A DNA stretch of 64,000 nt, taken from contig NZ_QNTQ01000005.1 of NCBI RefSeq assembly GCF_003298775.1, forward strand, positions 62,001-126,000, written 5' to 3'. Positions within the stretch are counted from its first letter, which is position 1. Each line of letters opens with the position of its first letter. Positions 44,695-52,023 of the stretch are shown here, piece by piece. Source of the stretch: Rhodosalinus halophilus (GTDB lineage: Bacteria; Pseudomonadota; Alphaproteobacteria; Rhodobacterales; Rhodobacteraceae). Below the pieces are notes generated by a model. The model worked only from the letters and a program-made list of their open reading frames with translations. It ran no database searches and was not told the DNA's origin. Both the position numbers and the translations under genes were made by a program.

Positions 44695-45273
44695 TCACCT
44701 GCAGGTGGCGAGCTGCGCCTGATAGCGACGGGAACGCTCTTCCACGTTGTCGGCGACGCGCAAGAGCCATGATTTCGCGTTGTAGCTGCCGCGCGCGAAT
44801 CCCGCGTGACCCTCGTGATAGGCAAGGTACTGGTTGCGCGCATCGGAGAGCGGTATGCCGTTGCGCTCCCGGGAGAGCGTCATGTACCACCCCATGAAGT
44901 CCGTGGCGTCACGGATATCGTCACGGCGCGCGCGGCGATTGCCTGTCGCGCGCTGATATTCCTCCCAGGTGCCGTCCAGCGCTTGCGAGTATCCGTATGC
45001 TGAACTCTGCCGCCCCATGGGCAACACCCCGAGCACATAGCGGAACGGCGTGCGCGCGTCGCCGATGAACTTGCTCTCCTGGTGCATGGTGGCCATCTGC
45101 ACATGCACCGGCACGCCCCAGCGGCGCTCTGCGCGCTGGAAGGCGCGGTAGTAATGCGGGCGCTCGCGCGCGATGGCGCAGGCGTCGTCGAGATTGCGCG
45201 GGGCGGAGTAGTTGCCTCCGCCGCACGATCCGACGACCAGCGCCGTGAGGAGCGCGATCAGGAGTCTGCTCAT
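44695..45273 (-). CDS. Lytic transglycosylase-like lipoprotein (SLT domain)
   Basis: A 192-residue lipoprotein with lipobox VGSC at Cys17 and an SLT-type fold. MHQESKFIGDARTP carries the catalytic Glu, and AYGYSQALDGTWEEYQRATG plus YLAYHEGHAGF fit the EmtA/MltC-like pattern. It would cut glycan strands of peptidoglycan near the outer membrane. The start at 45273 gives a normal lipoprotein signal; a longer frame upstream is not supported. A short dyad (CGTTCG/CGAACG) lies in its 5' region at 45282-45296. Confidence 0.85.
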   Translation of the reverse strand: MSRLLIALLTALVVGSCGGGNYSAPRNLDDACAIARERPHYYRAFQRAERRWGVPVHVQMATMHQESKFIGDARTPFRYVLGVLPMGRQSSAYGYSQALDGTWEEYQRATGNRRARRDDIRDATDFMGWYMTLSRERNGIPLSDARNQYLAYHEGHAGFARGSYNAKSWLLRVADNVEERSRRYQAQLATCR

Positions 45274-45500
45274 CTGCCTCTCGTTCGTTGCGAACGTCTT
45301 GTCTGCTGCCCGGTCGTGGCGCCGGATTTTCGGACAGTGTAGCGCATCGCGGCGTCGGGGGAAATTCACGTTTTGCAGCCGACGGAACCGGGGCGCGCCA
45401 CTGTCAGTTCACGCATCACACACTGTTTCCCGACAGTTAAGGCCCCTTGCATGGACAACACCCCGCCGGCAGCGCTACAAGGGATCGGGGGCTATAAGAG

Positions 45501-45827
45501 ATGCGCATGACACGTGCAAAATATTGTCTTGGCCAAGTGGTGCGGCACCGGAAGCATCCGTTCCGCGGCGTGATTTTCGATGTCGATCCTCAGTTCAACA
45601 ACACCGAGGAGTGGTATCAGGCCATTCCCGAGGACAGCCGTCCGGCCAAGGAACAGCCTTTCTACCATCTGCTCGCGGAGAACGAGCAGAGCTTCTACGT
45701 GGCGTATGTGTCGGAGCAGAATCTTGTCGCCGACTATTCCGGCGAGCCGGTCGATCATCCGGACATTCCCGAGCTCTTCGGCCCGTTCGAGGACGGCCAC
45801 TATCCCCTGCACGTCCAGTTGAACTGA
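45501..45827 (+). CDS. hspQ: Heat shock protein HspQ
   Basis: A 108-residue YccV-like hemimethylated-DNA-binding-fold protein: KYCLGQVVRHRKHPFRGVIFDVDPQF and EQPFYHLLAENEQSFYVAYVSEQNLV are diagnostic. HspQ acts as a specificity enhancer of the Lon protease and was first found in dnaA regulation. It lies 228 nt from the divergent SLT gene. I looked for a heat-shock (RpoH) promoter in that gap and found no convincing one. It is convergent with the gamma-glutamyltransferase gene, 9 nt apart. Confidence 0.94.
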   Translation: MRMTRAKYCLGQVVRHRKHPFRGVIFDVDPQFNNTEEWYQAIPEDSRPAKEQPFYHLLAENEQSFYVAYVSEQNLVADYSGEPVDHPDIPELFGPFEDGHYPLHVQLN

Positions 45828-45836
45828 ACCGACCTC

Positions 45837-47411
45837 TCAGTAGCCGAGCGCGCAGCCGTCCTTTCGGGGATCCGACGCCCCCTCCAGGACGCCTGAATCG
45901 CGAATCATGATCGCCTGCCCGCCTCCGAGCGGACGCTCCGGCGTGACGACTTGGTGGCCCAGCGCCTCGAGCGCCCGGCGGGTCGAGTCGGGATAGCCGC
46001 GCTCGAGCTTCAGCACACCGCCATCGGCAAAGGCCCGCGGCGCGTCGAGCGCTGCCTGCGGATCCATCCCGAAATCCGCGATGTTCGAGAGAAACCGCGC
46101 GTGTCCCGTGGGCTGGTAGCCGCCGCCCATCACGCCGAAGGGCATGGTGACGCGACCGCCCTCGCGCAGCATGGCGGGAATGATGGTGTGCAGCGGCCGC
46201 TTGCCGGGGCCGTATTCGTTCGGATGCCCCTGCTCGAGCGTGAAGCCGGCGCCGCGGTTATGCAGGAGAATGCCGAATTTCTCCGACGCGATGCCCGAGC
46301 CAAAGCCGTGGTAGATCGAGTAGATGAGCGAGACGGCCATGCGGTCCCGGTCCACGACGGTGATGTAGACCGTGTCGCGGTGGATGGCCTCGGTCAGCGC
46401 CGCGGGATCGGGAAGCACGGCGTCGGGCCGGATCAATGCGGCGAGCCGGCGCGCGGTGGCGGGATCGGTCAGCTTCGCCGCGTCCGCATGCGCCGGATCG
46501 GCGAGGAAGCGATTGCGCGCATCCTCGGCGAGCTTCCAGGCCTCGGCCTCGAGATGCGCGCGCTCGGGCCCGAGCGGGTCGAGCGCGGCGAGATCGAACT
46601 GGGCGAGAATCTGCGCAAGCAGGATGGCCGCCGCGCCCTGGCCGTTGGGCGGATGCTCGACGAGTTCCCGGCCACGATACGACCCGGCGATGGGGGCGGC
46701 GGGCGTCGCCTCCGCGCCTGCGAAATCCTCCGCCGTGTGCACGCCGCCCCGGGCGGCCAGCGCGGCCAGCATGTCCTCGGCGATCTCGCCCTCATAGAAC
46801 GCGCGGCGCCCCTGGCTGGCGAGACGGCGCAGCACCTCCGCCTGCGCCGGAGCGCGAAACAGCGTGCCGGGCGACGGCGCCCGGCCGCCTGGAAGGTAGT
46901 GCTCGCGCGCCGCGCCGCTCAGGCGGTCCGCGTCGCCTGCCCAGTCCATCGCCACGCGCGGCGCCACCGGAACGCCGCGCTCCGCGGCGTCGATCGCCGG
47001 CGCGAGCAGCGCGTCGAGCCCAAGCCGCCCCTCGCTCTCGGCGAGGTGGCAGAAGGCCTCGACCGCCCCGGGAATGGTGACCGCCTCAGCCCCGTCTTCG
47101 GGCACGGCGTCGAGCCCGCGGTCGCGCAATGCCTGCGCGTCGGCCGCCCCGGGCGCGCGACCCGACCCGTTCAGCGCCTGCACCTTATCGCTCCCCGGCG
47201 GCGTCCAGAGCACGAAGGCGTCGCCACCGATGCCGGTCATGTGCGGCTCGCAGATGCCGAGGATCACCGCGCCCGCGATCGCGGCATCCATCGCGTTGCC
47301 GCCGCGGCGCAGGATATCGATGGCCGTGAGCGCGGCGAGGGGGTGCGAGGTGGCACACATGCCCCGCGTCGCGAAAACGGGGGATCGTCCGGGAATCTGG
47401 AAGTCGCGCAT
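45837..47411 (-). CDS. Gamma-glutamyltransferase family protein
   Basis: A 524-residue N-terminal-nucleophile hydrolase that self-cleaves into two subunits. The likely nucleophile Thr is in DTVYITVVDRDRMAVSLIYSI; the substrate loop reads GFGSGI, and GKRPLHTIIPAML is typical of the YwrD-like branch. No signal peptide is visible, so it is a cytoplasmic-type member acting on glutathione or a gamma-glutamyl or cephalosporin-type amide. The start is placed at 47411 (AGGAG 6 nt before), 8 codons inside the longer frame. Its 5' region holds a large hairpin. Confidence 0.9.
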   Translation of the reverse strand: MRDFQIPGRSPVFATRGMCATSHPLAALTAIDILRRGGNAMDAAIAGAVILGICEPHMTGIGGDAFVLWTPPGSDKVQALNGSGRAPGAADAQALRDRGLDAVPEDGAEAVTIPGAVEAFCHLAESEGRLGLDALLAPAIDAAERGVPVAPRVAMDWAGDADRLSGAAREHYLPGGRAPSPGTLFRAPAQAEVLRRLASQGRRAFYEGEIAEDMLAALAARGGVHTAEDFAGAEATPAAPIAGSYRGRELVEHPPNGQGAAAILLAQILAQFDLAALDPLGPERAHLEAEAWKLAEDARNRFLADPAHADAAKLTDPATARRLAALIRPDAVLPDPAALTEAIHRDTVYITVVDRDRMAVSLIYSIYHGFGSGIASEKFGILLHNRGAGFTLEQGHPNEYGPGKRPLHTIIPAMLREGGRVTMPFGVMGGGYQPTGHARFLSNIADFGMDPQAALDAPRAFADGGVLKLERGYPDSTRRALEALGHQVVTPERPLGGGQAIMIRDSGVLEGASDPRKDGCALGY

Positions 47412-47486
47412 CGGGAGCTCCTGCAAGCCAGGCATGTCCTAGGCGCGGCGCCCGGCGGGTGCAATCGGATGTGGCAGGGGAGAAGA

Positions 47487-47535
47487 CCTCGGTGCCGCGC
47501 ACTGGGTGGGGGCTATTATCGACGCGGCACCGAGG
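47487..47535. promoter_or_regulatory. 13-bp perfect inverted repeat with 23-nt loop
   Basis: Arms CCTCGGTGCCGCG (47487-47499) and its exact complement (47523-47535). It lies in the 228-nt gap between the stop of the anti-sigma-factor gene (47640) and the start of the gamma-glutamyltransferase gene (47411), both on the minus strand. The loop is the only AT-rich patch (minus-strand GATAATAG, a possible -10 box). It may be an operator, a leader structure or a terminator without T-tract. Confidence 0.6.
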
Positions 47536-47639
47536 GAAGCCTATGCAGCTACAGCTCCGTTTGTCGCGAGGCAATCTGGCTGGCATGCGGAGTCAATTGG
47601 GCGTTTTCGCGGCATCCCTTCCCGCCCGGCTTCCGCATC

Positions 47640-48167
47640 TCAGGCGCCGTCGGCGCCCTGGCAGGCGAAGCAGAGAGCCAGTTCGTTGCGCCCGTGCGCG
47701 CGCCGGTAGTGCAACGCGCAGGTGAGCGCATGCACGATGCCCCAGCCGAACCCGCCCTCCGGCAGGTCGGCCAGGGGAACAGCCAGATCGGGCCCGGTTC
47801 CGTCCGGCAAGAGCAGACCGGGCATCGGGCGCCCATCGTCGCTTACGCGGATGGCGAGGCCTGCATTCGTGCCGCAGACCGAGATACGGATCGCGGTGCG
47901 CCGGCCGGAAGGACCGGCATGCTCGACGATATTGTTCAGTACCTCGGCGAGCGCGATCTCCACGGAATCGATCACGTCCTCGAGGTTGCCGGCCGAGTGA
48001 CGCTCAAGGCAGCCGCGCAGCCGCGCGAGCGCAGGCCGGATCTCGGACTGACGCCCGCGGCATGTGAACTCGATCAGCGGCTCGCCGCGCGGAAGTGGCA
48101 TCGTGCTGGAGGCCGGCGGGGCGGCAGGCGGAGACGGAACATGCTGAGCGCGCGTGTCATTCGGCAT
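47640..48167 (-). CDS. RsbW-like anti-sigma factor/serine kinase (HATPase)
   Basis: A 175-residue GHKL-ATPase-fold protein of the RsbW type. The N box is SVEIALAEVLNNIVEHAG, followed by VSDDGRPMPG and GGFGWGIVHALTCAL (G boxes). RsbW proteins bind a sigma factor and phosphorylate their antagonist, the STAS protein encoded just upstream with an 11-nt overlap. The start may be at 48167 or at an internal Met 22 codons later; the first 22 residues are Pro/Ala-rich. No sigma factor or PP2C phosphatase is near. Confidence 0.88.
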   Translation of the reverse strand: MPNDTRAQHVPSPPAAPPASSTMPLPRGEPLIEFTCRGRQSEIRPALARLRGCLERHSAGNLEDVIDSVEIALAEVLNNIVEHAGPSGRRTAIRISVCGTNAGLAIRVSDDGRPMPGLLLPDGTGPDLAVPLADLPEGGFGWGIVHALTCALHYRRAHGRNELALCFACQGADGA

Positions 48168-48492
48168 CCGCGGAGATCGCGGCCTCCGCGCAGGGGTGAA
48201 TCGTGAAGATGCTGTCGATCCGGGTCAGGCGGAACACCTTGTCCACGGCAGGGGTGAGGCCCGCCAGCTCCAGACTGCGCCCTTCCATCTGCTTCATCGT
48301 CGCGACGATGGCGCCGAGCCCGCTCGAATCGATGAAGCAGACGTGGCTGAGATCGAGCACGATCCGTTGCGGCGCGTCGGCGTTCTGCTCGCGCATCCGG
48401 TCCTTGAAGCGGATGGCCACGGCGGCGTCGATGCGGTCCTCCAGCACCGTCACGATGCGGCTTCCATCGGCATCGCGGCTCTCGAGCTTCAT
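48157..48492 (-). CDS. STAS-domain anti-sigma factor antagonist (RsbV-like)
   Basis: A 111-residue STAS protein. The phosphorylatable serine lies in CFIDSSGLGAIV (Ser56/57), in the usual loop after LDLSH. It would release a sigma factor, or some other partner, from the RsbW-like kinase when unphosphorylated. GGGAG stands before the ATG at 48492. The gene overlaps the kinase gene by 11 nt, so they form a two-gene switch. Confidence 0.9.
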   Translation of the reverse strand: MKLESRDADGSRIVTVLEDRIDAAVAIRFKDRMREQNADAPQRIVLDLSHVCFIDSSGLGAIVATMKQMEGRSLELAGLTPAVDKVFRLTRIDSIFTIHPCAEAAISADAE

Positions 48493-48584
48493 CGCGGGAC
48501 TCCCAACTCGCTCTGCGTCCGAGGCACTCTGGACCGCAATCCTTACCATCCGGTATGCAGAGCCGACGACAGGAGGGCGGAGAC

Positions 48585-49757
48585 ATGGCCGAAGTTGTGA
48601 TCGCGGGGGCGGCGCGCACCCCGATGGGCGGATTGCAGGGGGCGCTGTCCGGCGCGACAGCGGCCGAGATGGGCGGCGTCGCGATCGGCGCGGCGCTGGA
48701 TCAGGCCGGCCGCCCGGTGGTGGACGAGGTCGTGATGGGCTGCGTGTTGCCCGCAGGCCAGGGCCAGGCGCCGGCGCGGCAGGCAGGCTTCGCCGCCGGC
48801 CTCGGAGAGGAGGTGCCCGCCACCACGCTCAACAAGATGTGCGGCTCCGGCATGAAGGCGGCGATGGTCGCGCACGACCAGATCGCGCTGGGCCAGGCGG
48901 ACGTGATCGTCGCGGGCGGCATGGAGAGCATGTCGCGCGCGCCCTATCTGCTGCCCGCGATGCGCGGCGGGGCGCGGATCGGCCACCAGCAAGCCGTCGA
49001 TCACATGTTCCTCGACGGGCTGGAGGACGCCTACGACAAGGGCCGGCTGATGGGCACCTTCGCCGAGGACTGCGCCGAGCACTACCAGTTCACCCGCCAG
49101 GCGCAGGACGACTATGCGCTGGGCTCGCTGGAAGGCGCGCTCGAGGCGCAGAAGAGCGGCGCCTTCGCGCGCGAGATCGCGGCCGTGACCGTGAAGGGAC
49201 GCAAGGGCGACACGGTCGTGGAGAGCGACGAACAACCCGGGCAGGCGCGGCCCGACAAGATTCCGCAGCTGAAACCCGCCTTCCGCGAGGGGGGCACGGT
49301 GACGGCGGCCAACTCATCCTCGATTTCCGACGGTGCCGCCGCGCTCGTGCTGGCCGAGCGCGGCCGCGCGGAGGCTTCCGGCATGTCCCCTCGCGCCCGG
49401 ATTCTCGGACATGCGAGCCACGCGCAGGCGCCCGGCTGGTTCACGACAGCGCCGGTGCCCGCCGCGCAGAAGCTGCTCGAGCGGATCGGCTGGAGCCTGG
49501 GCGACGTCGACCTCTGGGAGGTCAACGAGGCCTTCGCCGTGGTTCCCATGGCCTTCATGCGCGAGATGGGTCTGCCCCGGGACATCGTGAACGTGAATGG
49601 CGGCGCCTGCGCGCTGGGTCACCCGATTGGCGCCTCGGGCGCGCGGATCATGGTAACGCTGCTCAACGCGCTGGAAACACGCGGTCTGAAGCGAGGCGTC
49701 GCTGCGATCTGCATCGGCGGCGGCGAGGGCACGGCCATCGCGATCGAACGGCTCTGA
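48585..49757 (+). CDS. Acetyl-CoA C-acetyltransferase (thiolase)
   Basis: A 390-residue thiolase. Active-site Cys86 is in LNKMCGSGMKA; NEAFAVVPMAFMRE and GGACALGHPIGASGAR carry the Asn/His pair, and ICIGGGEGTAIAIE the second Cys. It makes or cleaves acetoacetyl-CoA, or acts in beta-oxidation. AGGAGGGCGG stands 5-14 nt before the ATG at 48585. It would also use the acetoacetate from tyrosine breakdown after CoA activation, but no such link is encoded here. It ends at repeat copy C. Confidence 0.92.
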   Translation: MAEVVIAGAARTPMGGLQGALSGATAAEMGGVAIGAALDQAGRPVVDEVVMGCVLPAGQGQAPARQAGFAAGLGEEVPATTLNKMCGSGMKAAMVAHDQIALGQADVIVAGGMESMSRAPYLLPAMRGGARIGHQQAVDHMFLDGLEDAYDKGRLMGTFAEDCAEHYQFTRQAQDDYALGSLEGALEAQKSGAFAREIAAVTVKGRKGDTVVESDEQPGQARPDKIPQLKPAFREGGTVTAANSSSISDGAAALVLAERGRAEASGMSPRARILGHASHAQAPGWFTTAPVPAAQKLLERIGWSLGDVDLWEVNEAFAVVPMAFMREMGLPRDIVNVNGGACALGHPIGASGARIMVTLLNALETRGLKRGVAAICIGGGEGTAIAIERL

Positions 49758-49762
49758 GCGGA

Positions 49763-49832
49763 GCGGCGATTCTTCGTGCGAAAAATCGCCGCAATGATCG
49801 CGCCGACTCCGAAGATTCTTCGGACGAAGAAT
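49763..49832 (+). repeat. Two-hairpin intergenic repeat, copy C (thiolase-GST)
   Basis: Hairpin 49763-49792: 9-bp arms GCGGCGATT, one mismatch, 4 more bp, 2-nt loop TG. Hairpin 49815-49832: ATTCTTCG and its complement around GA. It is the most complete copy and lies between convergent genes. Copies A (19248) and B (34571) have the same order of parts. Confidence 0.8.
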
Positions 49833-49845
49833 TCTCTCCGCCCCG

Positions 49846-50442
49846 TCACGCAGCCTTCGCCATTTCGGCGACCCTGCGGAAGGCCGGACGCGCGCGCATC
49901 CGCCGGAGATACTCGGCGAAGCGCGGCTCCTCGGCGGGAAAGCCCGCCGCCTTCGCCCAGCCGCCGCAATGGGCCAGCAGGATGTCGGGCACCGTCGGCT
50001 CCGCCCCGGCGAGGTAGTCTGCGGGCAGGTCGTCCATCAGTCGCTCGATGCTGTTGGCATACTCCCATTTCAGGCTGTCCTTGACCTGCGGAACCCGCTT
50101 GTCTTCGGGCAGCACGAAGCTGTGGCGCGCGGCCGTCCAGAGCGCACTCTCGATCTCGTCCAGGATACGAAAGGTCATCGCGTCCTGCCGCGCGCGCGAG
50201 ATCGTGCCGGCGGGATGGGTCATCTGACCGTGCTTGTCGGCGAGATAGGTGAGGATCGCGGTCGAATCGGTCAGCACAGCCTCGCCCTCCAGCAGCACGG
50301 GAATCTTGCCGGACGCGTTCAGGGCGCGCACCGCCTCCGAACGCGGCGGCTCGGGTCGGTGCTCATAGGGCTGCCCGAGCTCCTCGAGCATCCAGATCAC
50401 GCGGAAGGCGCGACTCTTCAGATCGCCGATCACGGTGTACAT
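49846..50442 (-). CDS. Glutathione S-transferase family protein
   Basis: A 198-residue GST with thioredoxin-like N-terminal domain. The glutathione gamma-glutamyl site is GKIPVLLEGEAVLTDSTAILTYL (residues 45-67). The first helix holds Ser10 or Arg11 (LKSRAFRVIWMLEE) as likely activator. The helical C-terminal domain contains PTVPDILLAHCGGWAKAAGFP, the N-capping region. The substrate is unknown; it is unrelated in position to maiA. It is convergent with the thiolase. Confidence 0.9.
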   Translation of the reverse strand: MYTVIGDLKSRAFRVIWMLEELGQPYEHRPEPPRSEAVRALNASGKIPVLLEGEAVLTDSTAILTYLADKHGQMTHPAGTISRARQDAMTFRILDEIESALWTAARHSFVLPEDKRVPQVKDSLKWEYANSIERLMDDLPADYLAGAEPTVPDILLAHCGGWAKAAGFPAEEPRFAEYLRRMRARPAFRRVAEMAKAA

Positions 50443-50491
50443 GCCGTCTCTCCCTGTTTGCGGAGCCGAGGCCCGTGGCTCCGCGCTTCCT

Positions 50492-51520
50492 TCAACGCCG
50501 CCCGCGAAGCCGCGAAAGTCGCAGCAGCGTGCGTTCCATCACCGCCATCTGCGGCGCGGTCTGGTTCGCCGACCGCAGCGCGCGGTCGGTGTCGGCGAGA
50601 AGCTGCAAGGCCGTCTGCAGCCGGGCGGCTCCCCAGTCGCGGGCCTGCTTTTCCATCCTGTCGCGGCGCGGCCCCCAGACCGGCGGGCGCAGGCGCGCGA
50701 TGCCCTTCCCGGGCCCCTCGGGGTCGGAGGCCGCACGGTAGAGCTGACGGAAATGCCGGCCCGCCGCGATGGAAAGACGCACGGGTGTGACCCCCTGCGC
50801 GGAAAGCCGCTGCATCAGCGGGCCGATCTCGCCCTCGCGCGCCTCGGCCGCGGCGTGGACGACGTCGTCGGCCTCGGCCTCGGTCGAGGCGGGTGCGAGC
50901 AGGCCAACCTCTTCCGCCGAAAGCGGCGTCTCGTCGTCGAGCTTGTAGAGCGCGAGCTTCTCGAGCGTCTGGCGGAAGTCGCCGGGCTCGAGGGTGCGGC
51001 CCAGCGCGAAGAGCGCGTCGAGCGCCGGGCCGGAGGCACCGGCGAGCCCGGCCCGTGCAAGCTCTGCCTGAATCTCCTCGCGGCCGGGCGGGTCGTCGTA
51101 GATCGCGGCGGCGCGCGCGCTTCGGTGCCCCTCGAAGAGCTTGCGCAGCTTCGACGCGGGCTTGAGCTGCCCCGCGGTCACGACGATCTGCGCATCGCCC
51201 GGGCGCCAGTCGCCAAGGGCAGCTGCGATCGTCTCGGCCTGGGAATCGCCGGCCTCTTCCACGAGCGCGACACGCGGGCCGGGAAAGAAGCTCTGCGCCT
51301 TGACCGCGTCCATCAGCGCGGCCGGGTCGCGGCGCAGGTCGGCGCCGGCGATCCGGGCGAGCCGCATTTCCGCCTCGCCCTGCGGCCCGATCAGCGCGGC
51401 CACCGCCTGCTGTCGGCGATGCGCCACCCGCATCGGATCGCCGCCGTAGAGCAGCAGGCCCGCAGCCTCGGGATCGGGACGCGCGCAATAACCAGCGACT
51501 TCGCGCGCCGAGAGCTTCAT
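50492..51520 (-). CDS. holA: DNA polymerase III subunit delta
   Basis: A 342-residue clamp-loader subunit that opens the beta ring. It has the weak AAA+-like architecture of HolA: LLLYGGDPMRVAHRRQQAV, DAVKAQSFFPGPRVALVEEAGD, and the helical collar at the C-terminus (AGRHFRQLYRAASDPEGPGKGIARLRPPVWG). It overlaps lptE by 4 nt, in the conserved leuS-lptE-holA order. Confidence 0.92.
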   Translation of the reverse strand: MKLSAREVAGYCARPDPEAAGLLLYGGDPMRVAHRRQQAVAALIGPQGEAEMRLARIAGADLRRDPAALMDAVKAQSFFPGPRVALVEEAGDSQAETIAAALGDWRPGDAQIVVTAGQLKPASKLRKLFEGHRSARAAAIYDDPPGREEIQAELARAGLAGASGPALDALFALGRTLEPGDFRQTLEKLALYKLDDETPLSAEEVGLLAPASTEAEADDVVHAAAEAREGEIGPLMQRLSAQGVTPVRLSIAAGRHFRQLYRAASDPEGPGKGIARLRPPVWGPRRDRMEKQARDWGAARLQTALQLLADTDRALRSANQTAPQMAVMERTLLRLSRLRGRR

Positions 51521-52023
51521 GCCGCGGGCAGCTCCCGCGCCGCGAGCAGCAGCCGCTCCACGAGCTGATCGGCCAGCAGCGTGGCGAGCCGCGCCTCCGC
51601 GTCGCGTTCCGCCGCGCGTGTGGCCAGGGTCGAGCCGGTCGCGGAATAGCCGGTGAAGGCCTCCACGCGCCCCTGTGCAACGGGCGGCGCCTCCGGTGCG
51701 GCGTCGGCCGCGCGCAGCCGCCAGTCGGCCGTGCCTGCATAGTGATAGCGCGTGGTGCGGCCGTCGGGCGTGGTGCCGAGCGAATCGCGCGTCACGCGCA
51801 GCGGCGCCTCGAGCCGGTAGCGCGGCGCGGGCGCGGGGCCCAGGCGTTCCTCCAGCCGCCGGACAAAGAGGTATTCGGCACGGCTGTCGGGCACCGGCAT
51901 CGCGACCTGCCCGGCAATCGCGCCGCCCCCGCCGCCGGGGGCGTGGACCGGGGCGAAGCCGCAGCCGGCCGTCAGCGCCGCGGCGCCGAGGATCAGCAGG
52001 CGGCGGCGGTCAGAGCACCACAT
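51517..52023 (-). CDS. lptE: LPS assembly lipoprotein LptE
   Basis: A 168-residue outer-membrane lipoprotein that plugs the LptD barrel during lipopolysaccharide export. Lipobox LTAGC gives Cys21, followed by [13 protein letters not shown]. The body is poorly conserved ([36 protein letters not shown]), as usual for LptE, so identity relies mainly on position between leuS and holA. The start codon overlaps the end of leuS by 14 nt. Confidence 0.88.
   Translation of the reverse strand: MWCSDRRRLLILGAAALTAGCGFAPVHAPGGGGGAIAGQVAMPVPDSRAEYLFVRRLEERLGPAPAPRYRLEAPLRVTRDSLGTTPDGRTTRYHYAGTADWRLRAADAAPEAPPVAQGRVEAFTGYSATGSTLATRAAERDAEARLATLLADQLVERLLLAARELPAA

Noticed and set aside
45274-45500. A heat-shock (RpoH) promoter for hspQ
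   Set aside because: CTTG occurs near 45446, but no matching -10 element is at the needed distance.
45951-48206. A 751-codon plus-strand frame opposite gamma-glutamyltransferase and the RsbW-like gene
   Set aside because: It is antisense to well-supported genes; composition is that of a reverse-complement shadow.
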